Shown: positions 1 through 5,743, counted from the stretch's first letter. The stretch: DNA of 6,973 nucleotides from Bacteroidales bacterium UBA4912 (GCA_002398875.1 DHCC01000005.1:14240-21212), one strand, 5' to 3'. The notes: generated from the letters alone by a model not told the origin. Translations and numbers: made by a program.

Positions 1-55
1 CGTTGCATGATAAAAGAAGAATGATAATCAGTAAAATAAAGTGCATCTGTTTCAT
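1..55 (-). CDS. Start of a lipoprotein gene (partial, runs off the left edge)
   Basis: Reading the minus strand from an ATG at 55-53 gives 18 codons before the window ends. The peptide begins M-K-Q-M-H-F, continues with an almost purely Ile/Leu hydrophobic stretch, and reaches L-L-S-C-N, a good lipobox with the lipidated Cys at residue 17. This is a type II (lipoprotein) signal peptide, so the product should be exported and anchored in an envelope membrane. A second ATG at 46-44 is an alternative start that keeps the signal intact. The gene begins 33 bp after the dnaX stop on the same strand, with no terminator between them, so co-transcription with dnaX is likely. The mature protein is outside the window and no function can be assigned. 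Confidence rests on the signal peptide alone. Confidence 0.6.
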   Translation of the reverse strand, partial: MKQMHFILLIIILLLSCN

Positions 56-88
56 CACTGACCCTGTATTGTTTAGATTAGATTAGAA

Positions 89-1933
89 TCAGTTCAGTTC
101 AAGTCCTAATTCATCAGATAACCTCTGAAGTGACTGGTTGTTATCTGACATTTCATCAAATATTTCTCTTGATGTAAGAGGCTTTTTTATCGCATTACCT
201 TCAGCAATCTTTATGGTCATAGTTAAGTCATCATTTTTCACACTGCTCCTCAAGAATGTGAGAATTGATAAACTGTTGCTTGTCAGATACTCTTTGTTTA
301 TTTCAGTATTAACCTCTACCTCAAAAATAACATCACTGATCAATTTGGGCTGATAGAGAGTAATTGTGTTTTTAAGCAATGGCTCCTTTAAAAGGTTATC
401 GGCATACTCATTCCAAGCTGCAATCAACTCCTTTTCAGTGAATGAGTTGTTGCCGTTTATGGTAGTACTCTCTTTCTTTTCTTCTTTTTTTTCCTCATCC
501 TTAATTCTGAATGATGAAAGAGATACACCCATCCCGTTTAGAGAAGGTTTTTTTTGTTTGTTTATTGAAACTGATTCACTTGATGAGTCTTCAGTTTGAA
601 TTTCAAGCTTCCTGTTTTGTTTAAATGAAGGTTCTGCAGATTGAACGGTCGTCTTTGTATTTGTCCGGGACTTCTCATCATGATTAGATTGCCTATCTAT
701 TTCTTTTTCGTGTCCAGGCTTTTTTTTGTCTTCCGAATCAACTTCTACTTTCTCGGATGAATCGATTTTAGTTTTTTTTTCAGCAGCAGGAATCTCAATT
801 GTTTTTATTGAACTTTTTTTTTCCTCTTTTTCTTTAGGACTTTCCTGCAACTGACATAGCTTTATGAGTGTTAGTTCAAGCAATAAACGCCTGTTTTTAC
901 TTATCCTATAGTTGAGGTCACATTCATTGGCAATTTCAATCGCTTTATAGAGAAACTCATTACTACACCGTTTTGCAGTTTCGATATATTGATCTCTTAT
1001 TGAAGCGCCAACCTCAAATAGGGTAGCAGTCTTAGAGTCTTTGCATACCAGAAGGTCTCGGAAATGAGAAGCTACACCGCTGATAATATACTGACCCTCA
1101 AAACCACGGTTTAGTATATCATTCAGAATGAGCAGGCACTCCACTACACTGCCGTCAAGAATTGCGTCGGTTAGTTTGAAATAATATTCATAATCAAGTA
1201 CATTCAGATTCTCGATAACCGCTTTGTATGTAATATTTCCTTGAGTATAACTGGCTGTCTGATCAAATATAGATAATGCATCACGCATACCGCCGTCAGC
1301 TTTCTGAGCAATTACATTCAATGCTTCGGGCTCTGTCGTCACACCTTCCTGCTGTGCAACATACAGCAGATGTTCAACAATATCAGCAATATTTATACGG
1401 TTGAAATCATAAACCTGACAACGCGACAGGATTGTTGGAATAATTTTATGCTTCTCTGTGGTTGCAAGTATGAATATGGCATGCGCAGGCGGCTCCTCCA
1501 GTGTTTTCAGAAATGAGTTGAACGCCGCTTGTGATAGCATGTGGACCTCATCAATGATATAAACTTTATACTTCCCTATCTGCGGGGGGATACGTACCTG
1601 ATCTATTAATGAGCGAATATCATCAACTCCGTTGTTAGAGGCAGCATCAAGCTCATGAATGTTATATGAGCGCTGTTGATTAAAAGCTACGCACGACTCA
1701 CATTTATTACATGATTCATTATCAGGTGTAAGGTCGAGGCAATTGATAGTTTTCGCGAAAATGCGGGCACAGGTAGTTTTACCTACACCGCGTGGTCCGC
1801 TGAAAAGATATGCATGAGCAAGCTTATTCCCGGCAATGGCATTCTTCAGTGTTGTTGTGAGAGCCTCTTGGCCAACAACACTTTTAAAAGTGGAAGGTCT
1901 GTATTTTCTTGCAGAAACAATAAAAGTATCCAT
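89..1933 (-). CDS. dnaX: DNA polymerase III subunits gamma and tau (clamp loader ATPase)
   Basis: DnaX is the motor of the replicative clamp loader. It uses ATP to open and load the beta sliding clamp, and its tau form ties the loader to the polymerase. The 614-residue product has Walker A GPRGVGKTT (46-54), the four zinc-module cysteines C65, C75, C78 and C81, Walker B IIDEVH (126-131), a sensor-1 LATTE (156-160) and the SRC arginine-finger motif (170-172). The collar domain ends near residue 363. A Lys/Glu/Ser-rich linker (about 364-497) follows, then a folded C-terminal tau domain from about 498. The frame stays open to a TTG at 1963, but that codon lies inside the TACATTTG promoter element, so the ATG at 1933, giving MDTFIVSARKYRP as in other DnaX proteins, is the start. 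The linker carries two A9 runs and an A-AAA-AAG heptamer that could yield a short gamma form. The lipoprotein gene follows 33 bp downstream. Confidence 0.97.
   Translation of the reverse strand: MDTFIVSARKYRPSTFKSVVGQEALTTTLKNAIAGNKLAHAYLFSGPRGVGKTTCARIFAKTINCLDLTPDNESCNKCESCVAFNQQRSYNIHELDAASNNGVDDIRSLIDQVRIPPQIGKYKVYIIDEVHMLSQAAFNSFLKTLEEPPAHAIFILATTEKHKIIPTILSRCQVYDFNRINIADIVEHLLYVAQQEGVTTEPEALNVIAQKADGGMRDALSIFDQTASYTQGNITYKAVIENLNVLDYEYYFKLTDAILDGSVVECLLILNDILNRGFEGQYIISGVASHFRDLLVCKDSKTATLFEVGASIRDQYIETAKRCSNEFLYKAIEIANECDLNYRISKNRRLLLELTLIKLCQLQESPKEKEEKKSSIKTIEIPAAEKKTKIDSSEKVEVDSEDKKKPGHEKEIDRQSNHDEKSRTNTKTTVQSAEPSFKQNRKLEIQTEDSSSESVSINKQKKPSLNGMGVSLSSFRIKDEEKKEEKKESTTINGNNSFTEKELIAAWNEYADNLLKEPLLKNTITLYQPKLISDVIFEVEVNTEINKEYLTSNSLSILTFLRSSVKNDDLTMTIKIAEGNAIKKPLTSREIFDEMSDNNQSLQRLSDELGLELN
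719..823 (-). other. Cluster of slippery A-runs in dnaX (candidate gamma-form recoding sites)
   Basis: Three homopolymer sites sit in the linker just after the collar domain. Site 1 is an A9 run (822-814) read GAA AAA AAA AGT, codons 371-374. Site 2 is an A9 run (780-772) read GAA AAA AAA ACT, codons 385-388. Site 3 is an A8G run (727-719) read AAA AAA AAG, codons 403-405, containing the E. coli-type heptamer A-AAA-AAG in the correct phase. At site 1 a -1 shift stops after six codons (about 379 aa) and loss of one A stops after GTT CAA. At site 2 a -1 shift gives AAC TAA (388 aa). At site 3 a -1 shift stops after eight codons (413 aa). All products would keep the ATPase and collar domains and lose the tau domain. 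Slippage itself is inference; the runs and stops are seen directly. Confidence 0.45.
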
Positions 1934-1960
1934 GAATGAATTGGATGAGATGTAAAAATA

Positions 1961-1968
1961 CAAATGTA
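1961..1968 (-). promoter_or_regulatory. dnaX promoter, -7 element
   Basis: The minus strand reads TACATTTG, an exact match to the Bacteroidetes TAnnTTTG -7 element. It is 27 bp from the dnaX ATG, which leaves a leader of roughly 20 nt. No clear TTTG is visible at -33. The position also rules out the upstream TTG at 1963 as the dnaX start. Confidence 0.6.
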
Positions 1969-1999
1969 CTAAAAATATCGGTTTTTTCTACGGTTTTCT

Positions 2000-2007
2000 T
2001 ATCTTTA
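2000..2007 (+). promoter_or_regulatory. Probable promoter of the DUF5106 lipoprotein gene
   Basis: TATCTTTA is one mismatch from TAnnTTTG and lies 31 bp before the ATG at 2039, at the spacing seen for other genes here. The dnaX promoter lies about 30 bp to the left on the other strand, so the two transcripts diverge from one short intergenic region. No convincing -33 element is visible. Confidence 0.35.
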
Positions 2008-2038
2008 CGGATAGAAGTAAAAATTAGCATTTAGTATT

Positions 2039-3028
2039 ATGAGAAATATTCTTTCATTATTATCGATTATTGTACTGATCGTTATATTATCTGCAATATC
2101 TTGCTCTTCAGGCAAGAAATCCCAGTCAGCGCAACACGAATTGCCTGTGCTTGAGACTTCGGCACCTGCCCAAACTGTTGTCTCCGATACGTTTGTTCTG
2201 CCTGATATGCCTGAATCACTTACCGATACAGATGAACGTGCTAAATTCCTTGTGATGCACTATTGGGATAGGTTTGACTTTAGTGATACAGACCTTATAA
2301 TGCGTCCTGAAATTACTGAACAAGCATTTGTTGATTATATAAATATCCTGAACTATGTTCCACAGGAGATTGCAGGTGAATCGCTCATAAAAACACTTGG
2401 CAATGCAGAAGCATATAAAGAAATGTACATGCATTTTGTATCGCTATTTGAAAAATATTTCTATGATCCAAATTCACCGTTTCGCAATGAGGAGTTTTAT
2501 ATTCCCGTTTTAAATGAGATAACCGGGTCGTCAGTTCTGAGTGATGAAAGAAAGTCTGTTTACGAGTTTCAGCTTGATATGGCAATGAAAAACAGGGTAG
2601 GTGACAGGGCTAACAACTTCAGTTATACAGTGGCATCCGGTCAGACATCCTATCTGTATGATCTGCAAAGTGAATATATACTTCTGATGTTCTCCAATCC
2701 CGGTTGCCCTACATGTGAAGCGGTAACAGCCCAACTTGACAACTCCAAGCCTCTCAATGACGCTTTATCTTTAAATAGTCCGACACGTACCATGCTCACT
2801 ATTCTCACTCTTTATCCCGATGAAGATCTTGGCGAATGGCTGGCTCATTTGCCTCAGATGCCATCAAACTGGGTACACGGCTATGATAAGGGTATGCAGA
2901 TCACACAAAAGAAATTATATGATATTAAAGCTATCCCCACTCTTTATTTGCTGGATAAAGATAAAAATGTGGTACTGAAAGATACATCTATTGAAGCAAT
3001 TGAGTCATTTTTCACAGTCAGACATTAA
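2039..3028 (+). CDS. DUF5106 and thioredoxin-fold envelope lipoprotein
   Basis: The 329-residue product starts with a hydrophobic signal (about 4-21) ending in S-A-I-S-C, a slightly weak lipobox with the likely lipidated Cys at 22. A Ser/Pro/Thr-rich tether follows to about residue 60. Residues from about 62 to 190, including HYWDRFDF (74-81) and a FRNEEFYIPVL-like stretch, match what I recall of the Bacteroidetes DUF5106 domain. The C-terminal part from about 195 is a thioredoxin fold: a beta strand leads into F-S-N-P-G-C-P-T-C with Cys223 and Cys226, and the cis-proline is P300 in KAIPTLYLLD. The protein therefore has an intact CxxC redox site and probably acts in thiol-disulfide exchange in the envelope; substrate and partners are unknown. 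No acidic export signal follows the Cys, so periplasm-facing anchoring is more likely than surface display. Family assignment is from memory of conserved motifs. Confidence 0.85.
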   Translation: MRNILSLLSIIVLIVILSAISCSSGKKSQSAQHELPVLETSAPAQTVVSDTFVLPDMPESLTDTDERAKFLVMHYWDRFDFSDTDLIMRPEITEQAFVDYINILNYVPQEIAGESLIKTLGNAEAYKEMYMHFVSLFEKYFYDPNSPFRNEEFYIPVLNEITGSSVLSDERKSVYEFQLDMAMKNRVGDRANNFSYTVASGQTSYLYDLQSEYILLMFSNPGCPTCEAVTAQLDNSKPLNDALSLNSPTRTMLTILTLYPDEDLGEWLAHLPQMPSNWVHGYDKGMQITQKKLYDIKAIPTLYLLDKDKNVVLKDTSIEAIESFFTVRH

Positions 3029-3211
3029 CACAGCAGTCTGTCAGTATGTTTAATGCACCTTTGTCATGTTGATATACAAATACGACAATCATAATCAGTG
3101 GATTGTTTGAAAGTGACATATTATCAGCTAAGTAATACTTGGTTGTGTAGAAATTTAACATTTAGAATGAAACTTTTTATCCTAAAAATTCGATATTACA
3201 AAAAAATGACA

Positions 3212-3219
3212 TACTTTTG
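3212..3219 (+). promoter_or_regulatory. Promoter of the redoxin-like gene, -7 element
   Basis: TACTTTTG is an exact TAnnTTTG match followed by CCCG. Transcription would start near 3225, giving an untranslated leader of about 95 nt before the ATG at 3322. That is much longer than the 20-50 nt leaders inferred for the other genes here, and it contains two hairpins. No clear -33 TTTG is seen. Confidence 0.6.
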
Positions 3220-3234
3220 CCCGTTACAAAAACA

Positions 3235-3252
3235 GACTTTTAGCGAAAAGTC
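3235..3252 (+). promoter_or_regulatory. Leader hairpin 1 upstream of the redoxin-like gene
   Basis: GACTTTT (3235-3241) and AAAAGTC (3246-3252) form a perfect 7-bp stem around the tetraloop AGCG. It starts about 10 nt after the inferred transcription start. It has no U-tract behind it, so it is not a terminator. It could protect the 5' end of the message or bind a regulator. Confidence 0.4.
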
Positions 3253-3264
3253 GTTATAAATAAG

Positions 3265-3297
3265 AGGTTTAGCAACTGCGTGAAGCACTGCAGACCT
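3265..3297 (+). promoter_or_regulatory. Leader hairpin 2 upstream of the redoxin-like gene
   Basis: AGGTTT (3265-3270) pairs with AGACCT (3292-3297) with one G-U pair. Past a bulged A, GCA (3272-3274) pairs with TGC (3289-3291), and an inner TGC (3277-3279) pairs with GCA (3285-3287) around loop GTGAA. That is about 12 pairs in one interrupted stem, ending 24 nt before the ATG. It is followed by an unstructured A/T-rich stretch suitable for ribosome entry. I do not recognise it as a known riboswitch class. Confidence 0.4.
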
Positions 3298-3321
3298 ATT
3301 TACTAACCAAAATTATTTTAT

Positions 3322-3813
3322 ATGAAGTACGTGAACTTTTGCCTTATAGCAATTTTTTCACTTGCTCTATCATCAGGTTCTGTAAAGGACGCTGCTCCAT
3401 CAATAGGTTATTATCCGGGAGAAATAATACCTGATATTGTTTTAACGGATTTGGATGGCGATACATACAACCTGAGTGATTTTAAAGGCAAAAAAGTCGT
3501 GGTTAACTTCTGGGCACCTTATGACGCCCAATCCAGAGTAACAAATGTTTTGTTGCATAATTATCTTAAGATGAACAATGCAGACATCACATTTCTCTCT
3601 GTTAGTTTCGATATTAACAAAGATGTTATAGAGAGAACGTTTGAAATGGATAACCTCGACAAAAATTCACAATTTTGTGAAGTTAATGGAGCAGATTCAG
3701 AACTTTATTATGATTTTAAACTGAATCGTGGTTTCCGTAATTACTTAATCGATGAAAACGGATTTATAGAAGCGATGAATTTCACTCTGGATGATTTAAG
3801 AGGCATCTTTTAA
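3322..3813 (+). CDS. Exported redoxin/TlpA-like protein without catalytic cysteines
   Basis: The 163-residue product has an N-terminal signal peptide (hydrophobic core about 6-17, probable cleavage near 19-24; no lipobox). A single thioredoxin-like domain of the AhpC-TSA/TlpA type follows: PGEIIPDIVLTDLDG (32-46), YNLSDFKGKKVVVNFWAP (49-66), then a D-x-x-x-R segment. Where TlpA-type proteins have W-C-x-x-C, this one reads W64-A-P-Y-D-A-Q-S-R72, so both active-site cysteines are absent. The usual cis-proline before the last strand is also missing (R136-G-F-R-N-Y-L-I-D144). The only Cys in the mature protein is C119. It therefore cannot do CxxC chemistry and is probably a binding or structural protein of the periplasm. 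The rest of the fold is well kept, so this is a divergent family, not a decaying gene. It has its own promoter, a structured leader and a terminator, so it is transcribed alone. Confidence 0.8.
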   Translation: MKYVNFCLIAIFSLALSSGSVKDAAPSIGYYPGEIIPDIVLTDLDGDTYNLSDFKGKKVVVNFWAPYDAQSRVTNVLLHNYLKMNNADITFLSVSFDINKDVIERTFEMDNLDKNSQFCEVNGADSELYYDFKLNRGFRNYLIDENGFIEAMNFTLDDLRGIF

Positions 3814-3838
3814 GTATTATAAAGAGGAATTAATTAAG

Positions 3839-3878
3839 AACGGACGTTGAATTTTCAACGCCCGTTTTTTAGTTTTTT
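3839..3878 (+). terminator. Rho-independent terminator after the redoxin-like gene
   Basis: AACGGACGTTGAA (3839-3851) pairs with TTCAACGCCCGTT (3854-3866) with a single A-C mismatch; the innermost pair opens to give a 4-nt loop. T6 (3865-3870) and, after AG, T6 again (3873-3878) follow. It lies 25 bp after the stop codon at 3811-3813. This is the clearest terminator in the window. Confidence 0.9.
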
Positions 3879-4033
3879 ATAATCCCGTATTTCATTCTAT
3901 TTGGTGTTATTTTTTACAATTAAATCTCATTAAATATAACACAAACGGTTGGCTCTTAACTCTCCTCGATACACTTTACTATCTTTTTTATATAATATTC
4001 TCCAAAATATAATATATATTAAAATATATCATT

Positions 4034-4041
4034 TATATTTG
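4034..4041 (+). promoter_or_regulatory. Promoter of the zinc-ribbon gene, -7 element
   Basis: TATATTTG is an exact TAnnTTTG match 51 bp before the ATG at 4093, giving a leader of about 45 nt. It sits in a very A/T-rich stretch (3970-4040) with no recognisable -33 element. The 11-mer TTTATATTTGT around it recurs at the ASCH gene promoter. Confidence 0.5.
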
Positions 4042-4067
4042 TGCTTTAAACTTAAAATCCGATAGTT

Positions 4068-4074
4068 AGGAGGG
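4068..4074 (+). other. Shine-Dalgarno-like AGGAGGG at unusual distance
   Basis: AGGAGGG is a near-perfect anti-16S complement, but it ends 18 nt before the ATG at 4093, well beyond the usual 5-10 nt. No ATG, GTG or TTG lies at a better distance and in frame. Bacteroidetes seldom use such sites, so it may be chance or may bind ribosomes without setting the start. Confidence 0.25.
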
Positions 4075-4092
4075 TACTGTAAAACAATTTTT

Positions 4093-4392
4093 ATGAGTAG
4101 GCAATCTGGAATAAAGATCAATCAGTTTCAATTGGCAGTTTTGCTTGACGAATCTGATAAAGAATTTTTCAAAAGCATAGTCTCAAATAATGTATATTGC
4201 CTTCACTGCAGAGGCTTTACACAAAAAGGTATCGATATTGAAGAGATTTATCTTACAAAATTTAATGATGTAATGGTGTATGGCAAATGCAAAGTATGTA
4301 ATGGAGAAGTGGGCAGGCTTTTTGAATTTGGCAAGGAAAATGAATTCAGTATTAGAGCGAATAAATTAAGAAAATCAATAAAAGTATCCTGA
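4093..4392 (+). CDS. Small CxxC-CxxC zinc-ribbon protein of unknown function
   Basis: The 99-residue product has no signal peptide or membrane segment and should be cytoplasmic. Two cysteine pairs, C36-L-H-C39 and C66-K-V-C69, are separated by 26 residues; each sits at a short turn (YCLHCRG and GKCKVCNGE). This is the layout of a zinc ribbon binding one metal ion. The N-terminal part (about 8-33) looks helical and contains D-E-S-D-K-E-F-F-K. The C-terminal tail (85-99) is basic and helical. I recall similar hypothetical proteins of about 100 residues in other Bacteroidetes, but no characterised member. Zinc ribbons of this size often bind nucleic acid or a protein partner, which is inference here. 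It is transcribed from its own promoter. The uracil permease follows 54 bp downstream but also has its own promoter, so a shared role is not implied. Confidence 0.75.
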   Translation: MSRQSGIKINQFQLAVLLDESDKEFFKSIVSNNVYCLHCRGFTQKGIDIEEIYLTKFNDVMVYGKCKVCNGEVGRLFEFGKENEFSIRANKLRKSIKVS

Positions 4393-4411
4393 TAAATTAC
4401 TTTAAGAGTAT

Positions 4412-4419
4412 TATCTTTG
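4412..4419 (+). promoter_or_regulatory. uraA promoter, -7 element
   Basis: TATCTTTG is an exact TAnnTTTG match followed by CATCC, 27 bp before the permease ATG at 4447. It implies a leader of about 20 nt, too short for an attenuator. No clear -33 TTTG is seen. It starts 19 bp after the zinc-ribbon stop codon. Confidence 0.6.
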
Positions 4420-4446
4420 CATCCAAAACAAGATTTTAACAATTGA

Positions 4447-5646
4447 ATGGAAAACAAACATCTCACTCCATTGTATAAAACTGTTGTAGGAGTGCAATTT
4501 CTATTTGTTGCTTTCGGAGCAACAGTATTAGTACCTCTCTTGGTAGGACTCGATCCTTCCACAGCTCTGTTCACCGCAGGTATAGGCACATTAATCTTTC
4601 ACCTTGTAACAAAAGGTATAGTCCCTGTTTTCTTAGGCAGTAGTTTTGCTTTTATAGCTCCTATAGTTAAAGCTACTGAACTGTACGGTCTGGCCGGGAC
4701 CCTCTCCGGAATAGCAGCAGTAGGAGTTGTATATTTTCTTATGAGTGCACTTGTCAAATGGCAGGGCGTAAAACTTATCAAGCGACTTTTCCCTCCTGTT
4801 GTAATCGGTCCGGTGATTATGCTTATCGGACTCTCACTCGCCGGCACAGGGGTAAATATGGCACAAGAGGACTGGTTGCTGGCTGTTATATCATTAACAA
4901 CCGCTATAGTCGTAAGCCTGTTTGCCAAAGGTTTTCTGAAGCTCATCCCCATATTTGCAGGAATTATTGTTGGCTATATAGCTGCAATGTTGTTAGGGAG
5001 AGTTGATCTCACCGGAATAGCAGAAGCTGCTTGGTTTAGTCTGCCTCGATTTGAGAAGCCTGAGTTTTCGTGGGGAGCCATTCTGTTCATGATTCCTGTT
5101 GCAATAGCCCCTGTAATAGAGCACGTGGGCGATATATATACAGTGAGTCAGGTTGCAGGTAAAGATTTTGTGAAAAAACCGGGACTCCATCGCACAATGC
5201 TTGGCGACGGTTTAGCATGTATAGTAGCAGGAATTATTGGTGGTCCGCCAGTTACAACCTACTCTGAAGTAACCGGAGCTATGATACTTACAAAAGTGAC
5301 TGATCCTGCAGTAATACGTATTGCAGCTGTCACGGGAATCGTTTTCTCTATGATAGGAAAAGTTAGTGCTTTTCTCAAGTCGATACCCGGAGCCGTTCTT
5401 GGTGGTATAATGCTCCTTCTGTTTGGTATGATAGCAGCAACAGGTATCAACAACATGATAACTAATAAAACAGATATGAGTAATACCCGCAACCTGATAA
5501 TTGTATCGCTTATTCTCACAACCGGCATTGGTGGTGCTGTTTTGCAGATAGGCAATATCAGCATGACAGGCATCGGGTTATCAGCACTTATCGGTGTGAT
5601 TCTTAATCTGATAATTCCCCAGGATAAAGAGAAAGTTGTGAGTTGA
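4447..5646 (+). CDS. uraA: Uracil permease (NCS2/UraA family)
   Basis: This is an inner-membrane nucleobase:proton symporter importing uracil for pyrimidine salvage. At 399 residues it is slightly shorter than E. coli UraA (429) and is hydrophobic throughout, consistent with the 14-segment NCS2 fold. Landmarks are VAFGATVLVPLL (21-32), GSSFAFIAP (64-72, with F67 matching UraA F73), an E-H-V-G motif with E225 matching UraA E241, the TTYSE motif (270-274) with E274 matching E290, and PGAVLGGIMLLLFGMIA later on. A glutamate rather than glutamine at 274 places it with uracil, not xanthine/urate, carriers. Two site positions differ from E. coli: D229 replaces H245 and S273 replaces G289. The gene has its own promoter, and I see no terminator behind it. 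Uracil specificity is well supported but not proven; a related pyrimidine is possible. Confidence 0.93.
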   Translation: MENKHLTPLYKTVVGVQFLFVAFGATVLVPLLVGLDPSTALFTAGIGTLIFHLVTKGIVPVFLGSSFAFIAPIVKATELYGLAGTLSGIAAVGVVYFLMSALVKWQGVKLIKRLFPPVVIGPVIMLIGLSLAGTGVNMAQEDWLLAVISLTTAIVVSLFAKGFLKLIPIFAGIIVGYIAAMLLGRVDLTGIAEAAWFSLPRFEKPEFSWGAILFMIPVAIAPVIEHVGDIYTVSQVAGKDFVKKPGLHRTMLGDGLACIVAGIIGGPPVTTYSEVTGAMILTKVTDPAVIRIAAVTGIVFSMIGKVSAFLKSIPGAVLGGIMLLLFGMIAATGINNMITNKTDMSNTRNLIIVSLILTTGIGGAVLQIGNISMTGIGLSALIGVILNLIIPQDKEKVVS

Positions 5647-5717
5647 GAAGACAATATTTATCTCCCAACATTACCTAATACCATAAGTCTCCCGAGAGAG
5701 AAAAATATATATAAATA

Positions 5718-5735
5718 TTTGGAAAATATTCCAAA
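5718..5735 (+). promoter_or_regulatory. Perfect 7-bp inverted repeat, candidate operator
   Basis: TTTGGAA (5718-5724) and TTCCAAA (5729-5735) are perfect inverted arms around AATA. The left arm contains TTTG, 22 bp upstream of the TATATTTG -7 element at 5744, so it also supplies the -33 element. A dimeric repressor bound here would block polymerase. As RNA it could form a hairpin, but it lies upstream of the inferred transcription start. Confidence 0.4.
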
Positions 5736-5743
5736 AGTATGTT

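Noticed and set aside
485..555. Two more A8 runs in dnaX (minus strand, 492-485 and 555-548)
   Set aside because: They are shorter, lie farther from the collar domain, and are explained by Lys/Glu codons of the linker; I did not count them as recoding sites.
1934..1963. Ten-codon N-terminal extension of dnaX from a TTG start
   Set aside because: The TTG lies inside the exact TACATTTG promoter element, and known DnaX proteins begin near M-D-x-F-x-V-S-A-R-K-Y-R-P, which the ATG at 1933 gives.
3029..3205. Search for a small gene, RNA or terminator behind the DUF5106 gene
   Set aside because: Only weak pairings (CATTAA/TTAATG; ACAATC/GATTGT) without a U-tract were found, and no frame with convincing coding content. 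I see nothing I can support there.
3904..3942. Inverted repeat GTGTTAT ... ATAACAC with a 25-bp spacer
   Set aside because: The arms are 7 bp with a long A/T-rich spacer and no U-tract or nearby promoter; this is expected by chance in such DNA.
4248..4589. Open frame of 113 codons on the minus strand across the zinc-ribbon/uraA junction
   Set aside because: It runs antisense through two supported genes and the uraA promoter, with no recognisable domain.
5259..5654. Open frame of 131 codons on the minus strand within uraA
   Set aside because: It is antisense to strongly conserved membrane segments of the permease; its Ile/Pro/Val-rich composition is the mirror of those codons and shows no family motif.
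5647..5717. Possible terminator after uraA (TCTC/GAGA near 5690-5700)
   Set aside because: The stem is only 4 bp and is followed by A-rich, not T-rich, sequence.
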